Part shown: positions 33,382 to 41,949 of the stretch, piece by piece
Numbering within the stretch: position 1 is the stretch's first letter
How the letters are laid out: the number at the start of each line of letters is the position of its first letter
Origin: Labrys wisconsinensis
GTDB taxonomy: Bacteria; Pseudomonadota; Alphaproteobacteria; Rhizobiales; Labraceae
Direction: 5' to 3'
Length of the DNA: 64,000 bases
Assembly (NCBI RefSeq): GCF_030814995.1
Contig: NZ_JAUSVX010000019.1
Coordinates: 101,496 to 165,495, forward strand
Position numbers and translations under genes: made by a program
Notes under the pieces: generated by a model
The model's database searches: none
Told to the model about the DNA's origin: nothing
Seen by the model: only the letters and a program-made list of their open reading frames with translations

Positions 33382-34119
33382 ATGAAAGTTGCACTCGTGA
33401 CCGGCGGCTCGCGCAGCCTCGGGGCGGACATGGCCAAGGCGCTCGCCGCCGACGGCTGGGCGGTGGCGGTCAACTTCGTCCAGGCGGCGGACCGCGCGAG
33501 CGCGGTGGTCGAGGCGATCCGCGCCGCCGGCGGCACCGCCGCCCCGGCCCGCTTCGACGTCACCGACGAGGAAGCCGTGACCGCCGGCCTCGATGCGATC
33601 GCGCGCGAGCTCGGCCCGGTCGACCTCATCGTCAACAACGCCACCGGGCCGCAGCCGGAAATGCCACTGATGGAGCAGTCCTGGCGGACCTATCTCGACC
33701 AGCTCGAATTCTTCGTGAAGGCGCCGCTGATCCTGCTCAAGGCCGTGCTGCCGGACTGGCGCCGCCGCAAGAGCGGCCGCGTCATCAATATCGGCTCCGA
33801 GGTCGCCGAGCTGGGCAACCCCTATTTCGGCAACTACGCCTCCGCCAAGGGCGCCATGCTGAGCATGACCCGCTCCTGGGCCACCGAGCTCGCGCCCGAG
33901 GGCATCACCGTCAACCTGGTCGCGCCCGGCTGGATTCCGGTCGAGCGCCATGCCGGGGCGACGCAGGCGCAGCTGGACTGGTACCGCGAGCGCGTGCCGC
34001 TCGGCCATTTCGGCGGGCCCGGCGACGTGGCGGCCATGGTGGCGTTCCTGGCCTCGGACAAGGCGGATTTCATCACCGGGCAGAAGATCGCGGTGAATGG
34101 CGGGCGGACCTTGCTGTAG
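33382..34119 (+). CDS. SDR family oxidoreductase
   Basis: 245 residues, FabG-like. VTGGSRSLGADMAKAL (about 6-21), IVNNATGPQ (about 90), NIGSEVAELG with Ser (about 138), and NYASAKGAM with Tyr and Lys (about 151-155). ATG has AGGAGAGAGACC upstream, 15 bp after the aldolase stop; last gene of the operon. Downstream are two inverted palindromic repeats that separate it from the convergent permease at 34371. Confidence 0.9.
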   Translation: MKVALVTGGSRSLGADMAKALAADGWAVAVNFVQAADRASAVVEAIRAAGGTAAPARFDVTDEEAVTAGLDAIARELGPVDLIVNNATGPQPEMPLMEQSWRTYLDQLEFFVKAPLILLKAVLPDWRRRKSGRVINIGSEVAELGNPYFGNYASAKGAMLSMTRSWATELAPEGITVNLVAPGWIPVERHAGATQAQLDWYRERVPLGHFGGPGDVAAMVAFLASDKADFITGQKIAVNGGRTLL

Positions 34120-34165
34120 CAGGGCGGTTGCGGAAGGAGGCCCGACAGAGATCGACAGCCTCGAC

Positions 34166-34202
34166 CGTCATGGACGGGCTTGTCCCGTCCATCCACGCGA
34201 AC
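34166..34202 (-). repeat. REP-like palindromic repeat, copy 2
   Basis: CGTCATGGACGGG...CCCGTCCATCCACG, minus orientation. Pairs with copy 3 at 34261-34296 between convergent genes. Confidence 0.85.
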
Positions 34203-34260
34203 GCGACGAAGGTCAATTTTCGACGCGGTTTCGGCTGCATTTGCTATCGCATCCGCCGGT

Positions 34261-34296
34261 GTTCGCGTGGATGGACGGGACAAGCCCGTCCATGAC
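34261..34296 (+). repeat. REP-like palindromic repeat, copy 3
   Basis: GTTCGCGTGGATGG followed by ACGGG/CCCGT stem and CATGAC, plus orientation. With copy 2 it could fold into a larger cruciform or bidirectional terminator. Confidence 0.85.
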
Positions 34297-34370
34297 TACC
34301 CGCTGGAGCTGCAGCCATCTCGGTTTTCTCTGACCTTGCCCGCTCCCGCGAAAGCTCGCTGACCATCCCC

Positions 34371-35339
34371 CTACTTCACCACACCGATCTTGCCGCGGTC
34401 GATCGTGGCCGCCACGGCGACCAGGATCACGGCACCGAAGACGATGTTCTGCACCGCCGGATCGAAGCCCAGCACGACCGATCCGATGCGCACCGCCACC
34501 GCGATCAGCCCGCCGATGAGGCTCGCCCCCATGCCGCCGACGCCGCCTGAGATGGCGGTACCGCCGACGATCACGCCGACGATCGCCGGCAGCAGCAGGT
34601 TCTGCGCCAGGGTCGGGGCACTGTACAGCGTCTGGGAGACCAGCAGCAGTCCCGCCAGGGCCGCGCAGGCCGCCGACGCGGCATAGGCGAGGACGCGGGT
34701 GCGGGTCCTCCCGACCCCCGACATCATCGCCGGCAGCTCGGCCGCGCCGATGGCGTAGACGGAGCGGCCGAACCGGAGATAGCGCAGGGCCAGCACCAGG
34801 GCGAGCCAGACCACCATCACCAGGATCACCGCGTTGGGCACGCCGGCCGTGCGCTCGGCCAGCACGTCGATCAGGCGATAGCCCGGCTCGATCGGCAGGG
34901 CCGTGGCGTCTGTGACCACCAGCGCGGTGCCCGAGAGGATGCCGAGCGTGCCGAGCGACACCACGAAGGAGGGCATCTGCAGCCGCGCATGCAAGGCGCC
35001 CTGCAACGCCCCGACCAGCGCCGCGCCGGCGAGGATCACCGGCACCGCGGCGGAGCCGAGGCTCGGCGTGAGGAGGCTGGCCATCACCCCCGCGAGCGAG
35101 GCCATCGCCGCGATGGAGAGGTCGATGCCGCCGAGCAGGATCGGCAGGCTCGCCCCGAACACCAGAAGCAGCAGCGGCGCCGCGTCGACCGAGAAGCCCG
35201 CCAGCGCCCGCGGTGCCAGGATGCCCGGCGCCCAGACCGCGACGCCGGCAACGATGGCGAGAAGCACGAGGCCCGGTCCGAGGGCGCGCAGGCGCTCGCC
35301 GGTGCGCGGTGGGCCGGGGCGGGCTGCAGTTGGAGTCAT
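34371..35339 (-). CDS. Sugar ABC importer permease, CUT2 type (second permease)
   Basis: Inner-membrane protein, 322 residues from ATG at 35339 (GGAGGACGTC upstream), about nine helices, family loop LLGGIDLSIAAMASL. It is the fourth gene in the direction 39371 to 34371 (binding protein, permease, ATPase, permease), but a 389 bp gap with two repeats separates it from the ATPase gene. Probably forms a heterodimer with the permease at 37240, or serves as an alternative one. Confidence 0.9.
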   Translation of the reverse strand: MTPTAARPGPPRTGERLRALGPGLVLLAIVAGVAVWAPGILAPRALAGFSVDAAPLLLLVFGASLPILLGGIDLSIAAMASLAGVMASLLTPSLGSAAVPVILAGAALVGALQGALHARLQMPSFVVSLGTLGILSGTALVVTDATALPIEPGYRLIDVLAERTAGVPNAVILVMVVWLALVLALRYLRFGRSVYAIGAAELPAMMSGVGRTRTRVLAYAASAACAALAGLLLVSQTLYSAPTLAQNLLLPAIVGVIVGGTAISGGVGGMGASLIGGLIAVAVRIGSVVLGFDPAVQNIVFGAVILVAVAATIDRGKIGVVK

Positions 35340-35472
35340 GACGTCCTCCATGATCGTTCCATGGTGCTTGCGAGGAGGCAAGGCGGGCGGCCCCGCCGTT
35401 CCCGGTGGCGCAAGGGGCGGACCACTCGTGGCAGCCGCGGCGTCGGTGGGAGCTTTCGCCCAGGAACCACGC

Positions 35473-35509
35473 CGTCATGGCCGGGCTCGACCCGGCCATC
35501 CACGCGAAC
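35473..35509 (-). repeat. REP-like palindromic repeat, copy 4
   Basis: CGTCATGGCCGGG...CCCGGCCATCCACG, minus orientation, paired with copy 5. Confidence 0.85.
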
Positions 35510-35569
35510 ACCTCCGGACGACAACACAGGCACCCACCCGTGTCGGCGCCAAGATGGACTCAGGTCGAG

Positions 35570-35604
35570 GTCGCGTGGATGGCCGGGTCGAGCCCGGCCA
35601 TGAC
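35570..35604 (+). repeat. REP-like palindromic repeat, copy 5
   Basis: TCGCGTGGATGGCCGGG...CCCGGCCATGACG, plus orientation, paired with copy 4. Confidence 0.85.
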
Positions 35605-35728
35605 GGCAGCGGGTGGGGCAGCCGCCAGCACGCGTCCTGCCGCGATTCCCAACCCGGAGACCGCCCGAGCGGCCTCCACCGCTCCGGAATCGCCGGACTA
35701 TGGCTCGACACAGCATCCACGCCCCCTC

Positions 35729-37243
35729 TCACACCATCGCCCGCACAACGTCTTCCTCCGCCGGCGGATGCGCGGCGAGGTCGTCGAAGCTCCTGGTGAC
35801 GGCGCCGTCGCGCATCACGTGCAGGCGGTCGGCGAGCGACAGCACCTCGTCCAGCGTGTCGCCGATCATCAGGATGGCGAGGCCGCCGGCCGCCAGGTCG
35901 CGCATGGCGGCGAAAAGGTCGGCGCGGGCGCCGGGATCGAGGCCGCGGGTCGGATGGTCGAGCACCAGGAGCTTCAGGTTCGCGCCGAGCAGCCACTTGG
36001 CGAGCACCGCCTTCTGCTGGTTGCCGCCGCTCAGCCGGTCGATGCGCTCGCCGATGCCGGGGGCCTTCAGGCGCAGGCGGTCGGCCCAGCGCTCGGCCTC
36101 GCGCCGCTCGCGCCGGCGGTCGATGATCATCCCGCCCCGGCCACAGCCCAGGCCGAAGGTCAGCGCGATGTTCTCGGCGATGCTCTGGCCCGCGATCATG
36201 CCCTCGGCCTTGCGCTCGGCCGGCAGGTAGCCGATGCCGAGCCCGATGGCGTCGATCGGCCCGCGGATGCGCACGGAGCGCCCCTCCAGCGCGATCGTGC
36301 CGGTGACGCGCTCGTGCAGGCCGAACAGCGCCCGGCAGAGCTCCTCGGCGCCGGACGCCTGCACGCCGATCAGCGCCACGATCTCGCCGGCGCCGACACG
36401 AAGGTCGACCCCGTGCACGCGGCCGGGGACGCCGAGGCCGCGCATCTCCAGAAGCGGCGCCGGCGGCGGCCGGCGCGGCGCGGCGGCGCGATCCTCGACG
36501 AGGCGCTGGCGCCCGACCATGAGCTCGTAGAGCTCGTCCGGATCGGTCTCGCCGCGCCGGCGCTCGGCGACCTTCACCCCGTCGCTGAGCACGTAGACGC
36601 GGTCGGAGATGTCGAGCACCTCGTCCATGCGGTGCGAGATGAACACCACCGAGGCGCGGCTGCCGAGCCGGCGCACCTGGCGGAACAGCGCCTCGATATC
36701 GGAGCGGCCGAGCACCGAGGTCGGCTCGTCGAACAGCACGACGATCTCGCCCTCGACCGTCTCCTCGATGGCGAGCACCTTGGCGAGCTCGACCATCTGG
36801 CGTTGGGCGAAGCCGAGCGTCGCCACGGGCACGTCCGGCGCCACGTCGAGCTCGATCTTGTCGAGCTGGCGCCGGGCCGCGTCGAACAGGCGGCGCCAGC
36901 GCATCCAGCCGAAGCCGTGGAAATCGGTCGGCTTGTCCAGGAAGATGTTCTCCGCGACGGTCAGGGCCCCGACCAGCGACTGCTCCTGGTGGACCATGCC
37001 GATGCCGAGGCCGCAGGCCTCACGCGGCGAGGACAGGCGGACCGGGCGGCCGCGCAGGCGCATCTCGCCCTGGTCGGGCTGGTGCACGCCGGCGATGGTC
37101 TTGACCAGGCTCGACTTGCCCGAGCCGTTCTGGCCGATCAGGCCCAGCACCTCGCGCGGGAAGAGGTCGACATCGACGCGGTCGAGCGCGAGCACGCCGG
37201 GAAAGCGCTTGACGATGCCGCTGAGCGCGACGACGGGCGTCAT
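35729..37243 (-). CDS. Sugar ABC importer ATP-binding protein, CUT2 type, second domain altered
   Basis: 504 residues with two nucleotide-binding domains. First: Walker A GQNGSGKSSLV (about 36-46) and Walker B LFDEPTSVLG; its signature is LGFAQRQ. Second: Walker A degenerated to GVQASGAEEL, signature LSGGNQQKAVLAK intact, and Walker B LVLDHPTRGLD where the catalytic Glu is His. Hydrolysis would rely on the first site only. ATG at 37243 overlaps the permease stop (ATGA). Confidence 0.9.
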   Translation of the reverse strand: MTPVVALSGIVKRFPGVLALDRVDVDLFPREVLGLIGQNGSGKSSLVKTIAGVHQPDQGEMRLRGRPVRLSSPREACGLGIGMVHQEQSLVGALTVAENIFLDKPTDFHGFGWMRWRRLFDAARRQLDKIELDVAPDVPVATLGFAQRQMVELAKVLAIEETVEGEIVVLFDEPTSVLGRSDIEALFRQVRRLGSRASVVFISHRMDEVLDISDRVYVLSDGVKVAERRRGETDPDELYELMVGRQRLVEDRAAAPRRPPPAPLLEMRGLGVPGRVHGVDLRVGAGEIVALIGVQASGAEELCRALFGLHERVTGTIALEGRSVRIRGPIDAIGLGIGYLPAERKAEGMIAGQSIAENIALTFGLGCGRGGMIIDRRRERREAERWADRLRLKAPGIGERIDRLSGGNQQKAVLAKWLLGANLKLLVLDHPTRGLDPGARADLFAAMRDLAAGGLAILMIGDTLDEVLSLADRLHVMRDGAVTRSFDDLAAHPPAEEDVVRAMV

Positions 37244-38289
37244 TTCACCACCCTCAGCTTGCGGATCAGGGGATAGCCGCCGATCGCGACGGCGAGCATG
37301 ATGGCGGCGCCCTCGATGATCTGCTGGATCAGCGGGCTGGCGCCCACCAGCACCATGCCGTTCTCGAGCACCTGCAGGATCAGGACGCCGACGGCGGAGT
37401 GCAGCACGCCGCCGCGGGCCCCGCTCAGCAGCGTGCCGCCGATGACCGCGGCGCTGATCGCGGGGAAGAGGAAGTTCTGGCCGGCGGTGGGGTTGCCGAC
37501 GCCGATCTGGCTGGTCAGGAACACGCCGGCGAGCGCCGCCGCAAGGCCCGAGATCGCATAGGCCGCGATCTTGACGCGCCCGATCGGCAGGCCGGCAAGA
37601 CGCACCAGACTCTCGTCCTCGCCGATGGCGTAGCTGAGCCGCCCGAAGCGCGTCATCCGCTGCGCCACGACGCCAAGGACGACCACCGCCGCGGCGCCGT
37701 AGACGATCGGTGAGAGGCCGGCGACCTTGGTCGTCGACAGGGCGAGCAGCGAGGCATCGAGGATCTGCGGCTGGCGGGCCGGGAACAGCAGCGCCGCGAT
37801 GCCGAGGCCGACGAACCAGGTGGCGAGCGTCACGATCAGCGAGGGCATGCGCAGGGCGTGATGCAGCACCCCGTTGACGAGACCGAAGGCGAGGCCGCCG
37901 GCCAGGGCCGCGGCGACGCCCCACCAGCCGAGCGCCAGCATCGTGCTGGAATTGGCCACCAGCAGCGACAGGCCGATGCCGGTCATCGCCGTGACACCCT
38001 CGACGGAGAGGTCGATCGAGCCCTGCAGGATGACGAAGGTCATGCCGACGGCCAGGATCAGCGGCACGGCGCTCGCCTCCAGGATGGCCTGCAGGTTGGC
38101 CAGGCTGGCAAAATGCGGGCTGGCGACCGAGAACGCCGCGGCGAGCACCGCGAGCGCCGCCGCCGGCCCCCAGTCGGCGAGCCCCGGTGCCGCCCGGCGC
38201 CGCGACGCCCCGGCGCCGGCGGGTCGGCGCGGCCAGGCGCCCGACGAGATGAGACCCTTCTCGGCCTGCACCTGCATCGGATCGGTCAC
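37240..38289 (-). CDS. Sugar ABC importer permease, CUT2 type
   Basis: Inner-membrane channel subunit, 349 residues, about ten helices after a 40-residue cytoplasmic N-terminus; family loop LQGSIDLSVEGVTAM. GTG at 38289 overlaps the binding-protein stop (GTGA). The substrate would be a monosaccharide or cyclitol, because the operon carries a TTGCAWWGCTWTGCAA site shared with inositol-type genes. Confidence 0.92.
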   Translation of the reverse strand: MTDPMQVQAEKGLISSGAWPRRPAGAGASRRRAAPGLADWGPAAALAVLAAAFSVASPHFASLANLQAILEASAVPLILAVGMTFVILQGSIDLSVEGVTAMTGIGLSLLVANSSTMLALGWWGVAAALAGGLAFGLVNGVLHHALRMPSLIVTLATWFVGLGIAALLFPARQPQILDASLLALSTTKVAGLSPIVYGAAAVVVLGVVAQRMTRFGRLSYAIGEDESLVRLAGLPIGRVKIAAYAISGLAAALAGVFLTSQIGVGNPTAGQNFLFPAISAAVIGGTLLSGARGGVLHSAVGVLILQVLENGMVLVGASPLIQQIIEGAAIMLAVAIGGYPLIRKLRVVK

Positions 38290-39371
38290 TTGTTGGCGCC
38301 GGGCGGGATCTGTCCGGGCGAGGTCGCCCAGAAGTTCGCCTTGATCCTGGCGTAGGTGTAGTCGGCGAGGTCAGGCTTGGCGGCCAGGATGGCGGCGGCG
38401 TTGTCCTTCGTCACCAGGGTCTGCTGCAGCCAGAAGTCGCGCTGGGCCTCGGTGAGCTTGGCCACGTCGACGTCGCCGGAGGCGGCGGCATAGGCCAGCG
38501 CCGCGGTCACCGCGCCCTGCCCGACCGCATCGACCTTGATGGTCGACAGCATGTCGCCGCTGGCGACGAGCTTGATGGCATCGCTCGACCCGTCCGAGCC
38601 GGTGACCGGGATCTTGCCGTTGAGGCCCTTCTCGCGCAGGGCCGCGACCGCGCCGATCGCCATGCCGTCATTGGCGGAGAAGATGCCGTTGAGATCGCCG
38701 CCGTAACGTGCCAGCCAGGCGCGGACCAGGTTCTGCCCCTTGGTCGTGTCCCAGTCGCCGACCTGGGTGTCGAGCAGCTTCATGCCGGGGCATTCGGCGA
38801 GCGCCTTGGCGAGGCCGGCGAGGCGCTGCTTGGCCGGCGGGTTGTCCGGGATGCCGCCGAGCGCCACGATGTTGCCCTTGCCGCCCAGCGCCTTGCACAG
38901 GGCCATGCCGTTGCGGTAACCGGAGTCGACCCCGTCGAAGGAGGTGTTGGCGACCCAGTTCGGCGAGGCCGTGTCCCAGGGATGGATCGATTCCGGGCGG
39001 TTCCACAGGGTGATGATCGAGGCGTCGGCATCGGCCGCACGCTGCACCAGCGCCTTGGTGAAGGCGTTGGAGGCCGGGTCGACCACCACGACGCAGCGGG
39101 CGCAGCCGGCCGCGAAGATGGCGCCGAACTGCTGCAGCAGCTTCTGGCCCTGGAAGTCGCTGGCGAGGACCTGGACCTTGCCGCCGACGGACTCGGCGAC
39201 GGCCTTGGCGCCGAGCGCCACGTCGGCCCAGTACTCGCTCGTGGTGGAGCCGACGCCGAGATAGAAGCGCTCGACCTTCTCCGCCCGCGCCGGCGTCGCC
39301 AGCATCACGCCGAGACTCAGCGCCAGGGCCGTGGCGCGCAGGCCAGATCGCATCGTTGCATAGTTAGCCAT
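38286..39371 (-). CDS. Periplasmic sugar-binding protein of a CUT2 ABC importer
   Basis: 361 residues from ATG at 39371 (GGGGAGGAGTAA directly upstream). Signal peptide residues 1-30 (MRSGLRATALALSLGVMLA, cleavage ARA-EK). Peripla_BP_4 fold: LLQQFGAIFAAGCARCVVVVD, GIFSANDGMAIGAVAALREK, VTGSDGSSDAIKLVASG. Two Cys (in GCARC) sit in the first lobe. First gene of the importer operon; operator candidate 77 bp upstream at 39449-39464. Confidence 0.92.
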   Translation of the reverse strand: MANYATMRSGLRATALALSLGVMLATPARAEKVERFYLGVGSTTSEYWADVALGAKAVAESVGGKVQVLASDFQGQKLLQQFGAIFAAGCARCVVVVDPASNAFTKALVQRAADADASIITLWNRPESIHPWDTASPNWVANTSFDGVDSGYRNGMALCKALGGKGNIVALGGIPDNPPAKQRLAGLAKALAECPGMKLLDTQVGDWDTTKGQNLVRAWLARYGGDLNGIFSANDGMAIGAVAALREKGLNGKIPVTGSDGSSDAIKLVASGDMLSTIKVDAVGQGAVTAALAYAAASGDVDVAKLTEAQRDFWLQQTLVTKDNAAAILAAKPDLADYTYARIKANFWATSPGQIPPGANK

Positions 39372-39448
39372 TTACTCCTCCCCTCGATTTTTCGGAAAAA
39401 TATTCATCTTTTCCGCGATGAAGCTGTTGAATCGAGCTTAATCATACT

Positions 39449-39464
39449 TTGCATTGCTTTGCAA
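39449..39464. promoter_or_regulatory. Operator TTGCATTGCTTTGCAA
   Basis: Full match to TTGCAWWGCTWTGCAA, 77 bp before the binding-protein gene at 39371. Followed by AATTGCTGCAAA, a possible second half-site also seen (as AATTGCAGC) after the site at 50677. Confidence 0.75.
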
Positions 39465-39518
39465 ATTGCTGCAAACGAAGTGGCTGCGAAGTCAGCACGT
39501 CTCTCCTGCGAGGTGGTG

Positions 39519-39554
39519 GTCGCGTGGATGGCCGGATCAAGTCCGGCCATGACG
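39519..39554 (+). repeat. REP-like palindromic repeat, copy 6
   Basis: GTCGCGTGGATGGCCGGA...TCCGGCCATGACG, plus orientation, paired with copy 7. Confidence 0.85.
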
Positions 39555-39597
39555 GAACCGTCGAGGATGACGCGAAGAGGACGGCTCCACGCTCGAC

Positions 39598-39634
39598 CGT
39601 CATGGGCGGACTTGATCCGCCCATCCACGCGCAC
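39598..39634 (-). repeat. REP-like palindromic repeat, copy 7
   Basis: CGTCATGGGCGGA...TCCGCCCATCCACG, minus orientation. Confidence 0.85.
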
Positions 39635-39737
39635 ACAGGTAGTTCAGGAACGGGTAACCGGCAGGTACCAACCATCCTCGCCACGTTTCGGCGAGATCAC
39701 AGCCGATCTCGCCGGAGAAAGCTCTCCGACCGCCCCC

Positions 39738-40886
39738 TCACCCCGCGCGGAACGCCTCCGACACCGGCACGCTCGCCCATTCCCCCGTCTCCGCGGCGCG
39801 GTAGGCGGCGTCGATCACCTGCGACACGTGCAGGGCCTCCTCGAAGCTCGGGCTGGCCTTGGTGTCGTTGCGCATCACAGCCTCGATGGCCCGCCGCGCG
39901 GTGATGACGAAGGCTTCGCCATAGCCGAGTCCCTGGCCCTGCGCGTACCAGAACGGCGCCGCCTCCGGGTGGATGCCGCCGAGCATGATGCGGCGGAAGC
40001 CGCCGGTCGTCTGCGGATCGGCGGCGGAGAAGAACTCGAGCTCGTTGTTGCGCTCCCATGTGAACTTGAGCGAGCCCTTCGTCCCGATCACGGTGAAGCC
40101 GAGATCGGACTTGTGGCCGGTCGCGGCCCAGGAGGCGTGCACCGAGCCGACCGCACCGCTGGCAAACTGCACCAGCGTCGCGGTGAGGTCGTCGACCGTC
40201 ACGGGCCTGGCCGACGGGCTGCCTTGCGGGCGGGTCTCGTAGAAGCGGCGGGTGCGGGCGGCGATCGCCTCCACCGGCCCCATCAGCGCGCAGGCGATGT
40301 CCATGATATGCGAGCCGATGTCGCCGAAGGCCCCGCCGCCGGCGACCGCCTTGTCGAAGCGCCAGGCGAAGGGCAGCGCCGGATCGGCGGCATAGTCCTG
40401 GAAGAAATGCCCCTCGAAATGCAGGAGATCGCCGAGCTCGCCGTCGGCGATCAGCTTGCGGGCGAACTCGATCCCCGGCCAGGTCCTGTAGGAGAAGTTG
40501 ACGACGTTGACCTTGCCCGACTGCCGGGCGGCGCGCGCCATGCGCTCCGCCGCCTCCACCGTGTTGGCGAGCGGCTTCTCGCAGAACACGTGCTTGCCGT
40601 GCTCGAAGGCGTCGATGGCATATTGGGCATGGCTGTCGTTCGGCGTGATGACGATGACCACGTCGATGTCCTCGCCCCGCGTCACCCGCTTCCAGTCGGT
40701 GGTGTGGTCGGCCCAGCCCCAGCGCCGCGCCCCCTCGCGGGCGGCTTCGGCGACGATATCGGCCATCCGCACCATCTCGATGGCCGGCAGGTCCGGCCAC
40801 AGGAAGGCGCCGATATTGCGCAGCGCCAGGCTGTGCATCTTGGCCATGTAGCCGGAGCCGATGATTCCGAACCTTATGCGTTCCAC
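39738..40886 (-). CDS. Gfo/Idh/MocA-family oxidoreductase
   Basis: 382 residues from GTG at 40886 (GAGGTACATCC upstream). FGIIGSGYMAKMHSLALRN (about 5-23), FCEKPLANTVEAAE with catalytic Lys (about 102), GGGAFGDIGSHIMDIACALMG (Asp/His about 188-198). Close in sequence pattern to the copy at 49420 (both have EGHFFQD, VGSVHASWA and FTWERNNELEF/FSWERNNELHF blocks), so the two are recent paralogs. Follows the SDR at 40982 after 95 bp in the same direction. Sugar or cyclitol dehydrogenase. Confidence 0.9.
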   Translation of the reverse strand: MERIRFGIIGSGYMAKMHSLALRNIGAFLWPDLPAIEMVRMADIVAEAAREGARRWGWADHTTDWKRVTRGEDIDVVIVITPNDSHAQYAIDAFEHGKHVFCEKPLANTVEAAERMARAARQSGKVNVVNFSYRTWPGIEFARKLIADGELGDLLHFEGHFFQDYAADPALPFAWRFDKAVAGGGAFGDIGSHIMDIACALMGPVEAIAARTRRFYETRPQGSPSARPVTVDDLTATLVQFASGAVGSVHASWAATGHKSDLGFTVIGTKGSLKFTWERNNELEFFSAADPQTTGGFRRIMLGGIHPEAAPFWYAQGQGLGYGEAFVITARRAIEAVMRNDTKASPSFEEALHVSQVIDAAYRAAETGEWASVPVSEAFRAG

Positions 40887-40981
40887 GGATGTACCTCGTT
40901 GGGTCTGGCAGGGGCCGGGCAAGGCATCCGCCCGCCGGCGGCGGAGGGAAAGCCCGGGATGTCGTCGGCGCGGCCTGCGGC

Positions 40982-41722
40982 TCAGCGGATGCTGCGGCCG
41001 CCATCGACGGGAATGGTGAGGCCGGTCATGAAGGAGGCGTCGGCGCTGGCCAGGAAGGCGATGACACCAGCCACCTCGTGCGGCTCGCCGATGCGGCCGA
41101 TCGGATGCTTCCTGAGCACCGCCTGCTCGGCCGCCGCCTCGTCGGGCGCCGCGGCGAGCCAGGTCGTGACCATGCGGGTGCGGATCGCCGCCGGGCAGAC
41201 GCAGTTGACGCGGATCTTGTCGGGCGCGAGGTCGAGCGCCAGCGAGGCCGTCATCGAGACGAGGCCGCTCTTGGAGGCGCTGTAGGCCACCATGCCCTCG
41301 GTGCCGCGGATGCCGGTGATCGAGCCGACATTGACGATCGCCCCGCCGCCGGCCCGCCGCAGCGCCGGCACCGCGGCGCGGCAGCCGAGGAAGGCGCTCG
41401 TCAGGTTGGTGTCGATGAGATGGTGCCAGAGCGCCAGGCTGGTCTCCTCCACCGTGCCGCTCTCGCGCACCCCGGCATTGTTGACCAGCACGTCGAGGCG
41501 GCCGGCCTCGGCCGTGACCGTCTCGATCGCCCGCCCCCAGTCGGCCTCGTCGGTGACGTCGAGATGCAGCGGGCGGGCGGCGCCGAGGTCGAGCCCGTCG
41601 GTCCGGCGCCGATGGGCGGCGTAGACGGTGCCGCCCTCGGCGAGGACGCGCCGGATCGTCTCGAGGCCGATGCCGGTCGAGGCGCCGGTCACCAGCACCA
41701 CCTTGTCCTCGAAGCGCTTCAT
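40982..41722 (-). CDS. SDR family oxidoreductase
   Basis: 246 residues from ATG at 41722 (GGGAAGACATC upstream). VTGASTGIGLETI (about 12-24), LVNNAGVRE (about 84), NVGSITGIRG with Ser (about 133) and AYSASKSGL with Tyr and Lys (about 147-151). Ends DGGRSIR. Divergent from iolD; the 227 bp between holds an operator and a perfect 22 bp palindrome. Confidence 0.9.
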   Translation of the reverse strand: MKRFEDKVVLVTGASTGIGLETIRRVLAEGGTVYAAHRRRTDGLDLGAARPLHLDVTDEADWGRAIETVTAEAGRLDVLVNNAGVRESGTVEETSLALWHHLIDTNLTSAFLGCRAAVPALRRAGGGAIVNVGSITGIRGTEGMVAYSASKSGLVSMTASLALDLAPDKIRVNCVCPAAIRTRMVTTWLAAAPDEAAAEQAVLRKHPIGRIGEPHEVAGVIAFLASADASFMTGLTIPVDGGRSIR

Positions 41723-41778
41723 GATGTCTTCCCTGCGGCCCTTTGGCCGATTCTCTCCGACGCGGCGTCGCCGCGCCC

Positions 41779-41800
41779 GCATGCCGCCCGGGCGGCATGC
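41779..41800. promoter_or_regulatory. Perfect 22 bp GC-rich palindrome
   Basis: GCATGCCGCCC followed directly by its reverse complement, 57 bp before the SDR start and 12 bp from the operator at 41812. No loop, so it is better suited to a dimeric protein than to an RNA hairpin. Confidence 0.5.
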
Positions 41801-41811
41801 GAAAAGAACAG

Positions 41812-41827
41812 TTGCATAGCTTTGCAA
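41812..41827. promoter_or_regulatory. Operator TTGCATAGCTTTGCAA
   Basis: Full match to TTGCAWWGCTWTGCAA. Sits between the divergent SDR (start 41722, 89 bp) and iolD (start 41950, 122 bp) and could control both. Confidence 0.75.
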
Positions 41828-41949
41828 AAAAGGGAAGATGCCGACAACGAGAAGCCGCCGCGCTTCGCCGGCCCGGCGCCGGCGAGCGGTCGGGGCGGCG
41901 TGCCCGGCACGTCGACAGATCGACGGCCTGAGACGACGAGGAGACAGGA

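Larger units (their letters stand above)
35340..35728. other. 389 bp gap inside the importer gene group, with a repeat pair
   Basis: Holds palindromic repeats at 35473-35509 and 35570-35604 in opposite orientation. I see no gene or clear promoter. Its presence inside an otherwise tightly packed transporter group suggests insertion of the repeats. Confidence 0.7.
39372..39737. other. Intergenic region with operator and repeat pair
   Basis: Between the binding-protein start (39371) and the MocA stop (39738). Holds the operator 39449-39464 and palindromic repeats 39519-39554 and 39598-39634. No coding signal. Confidence 0.7.

Noticed and set aside
38286..38289. Frameshift or gene break at the binding-protein/permease junction and similar 4 bp overlaps
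   Set aside because: ATGA/GTGA overlaps are normal translational coupling and occur at more than ten junctions in the window.
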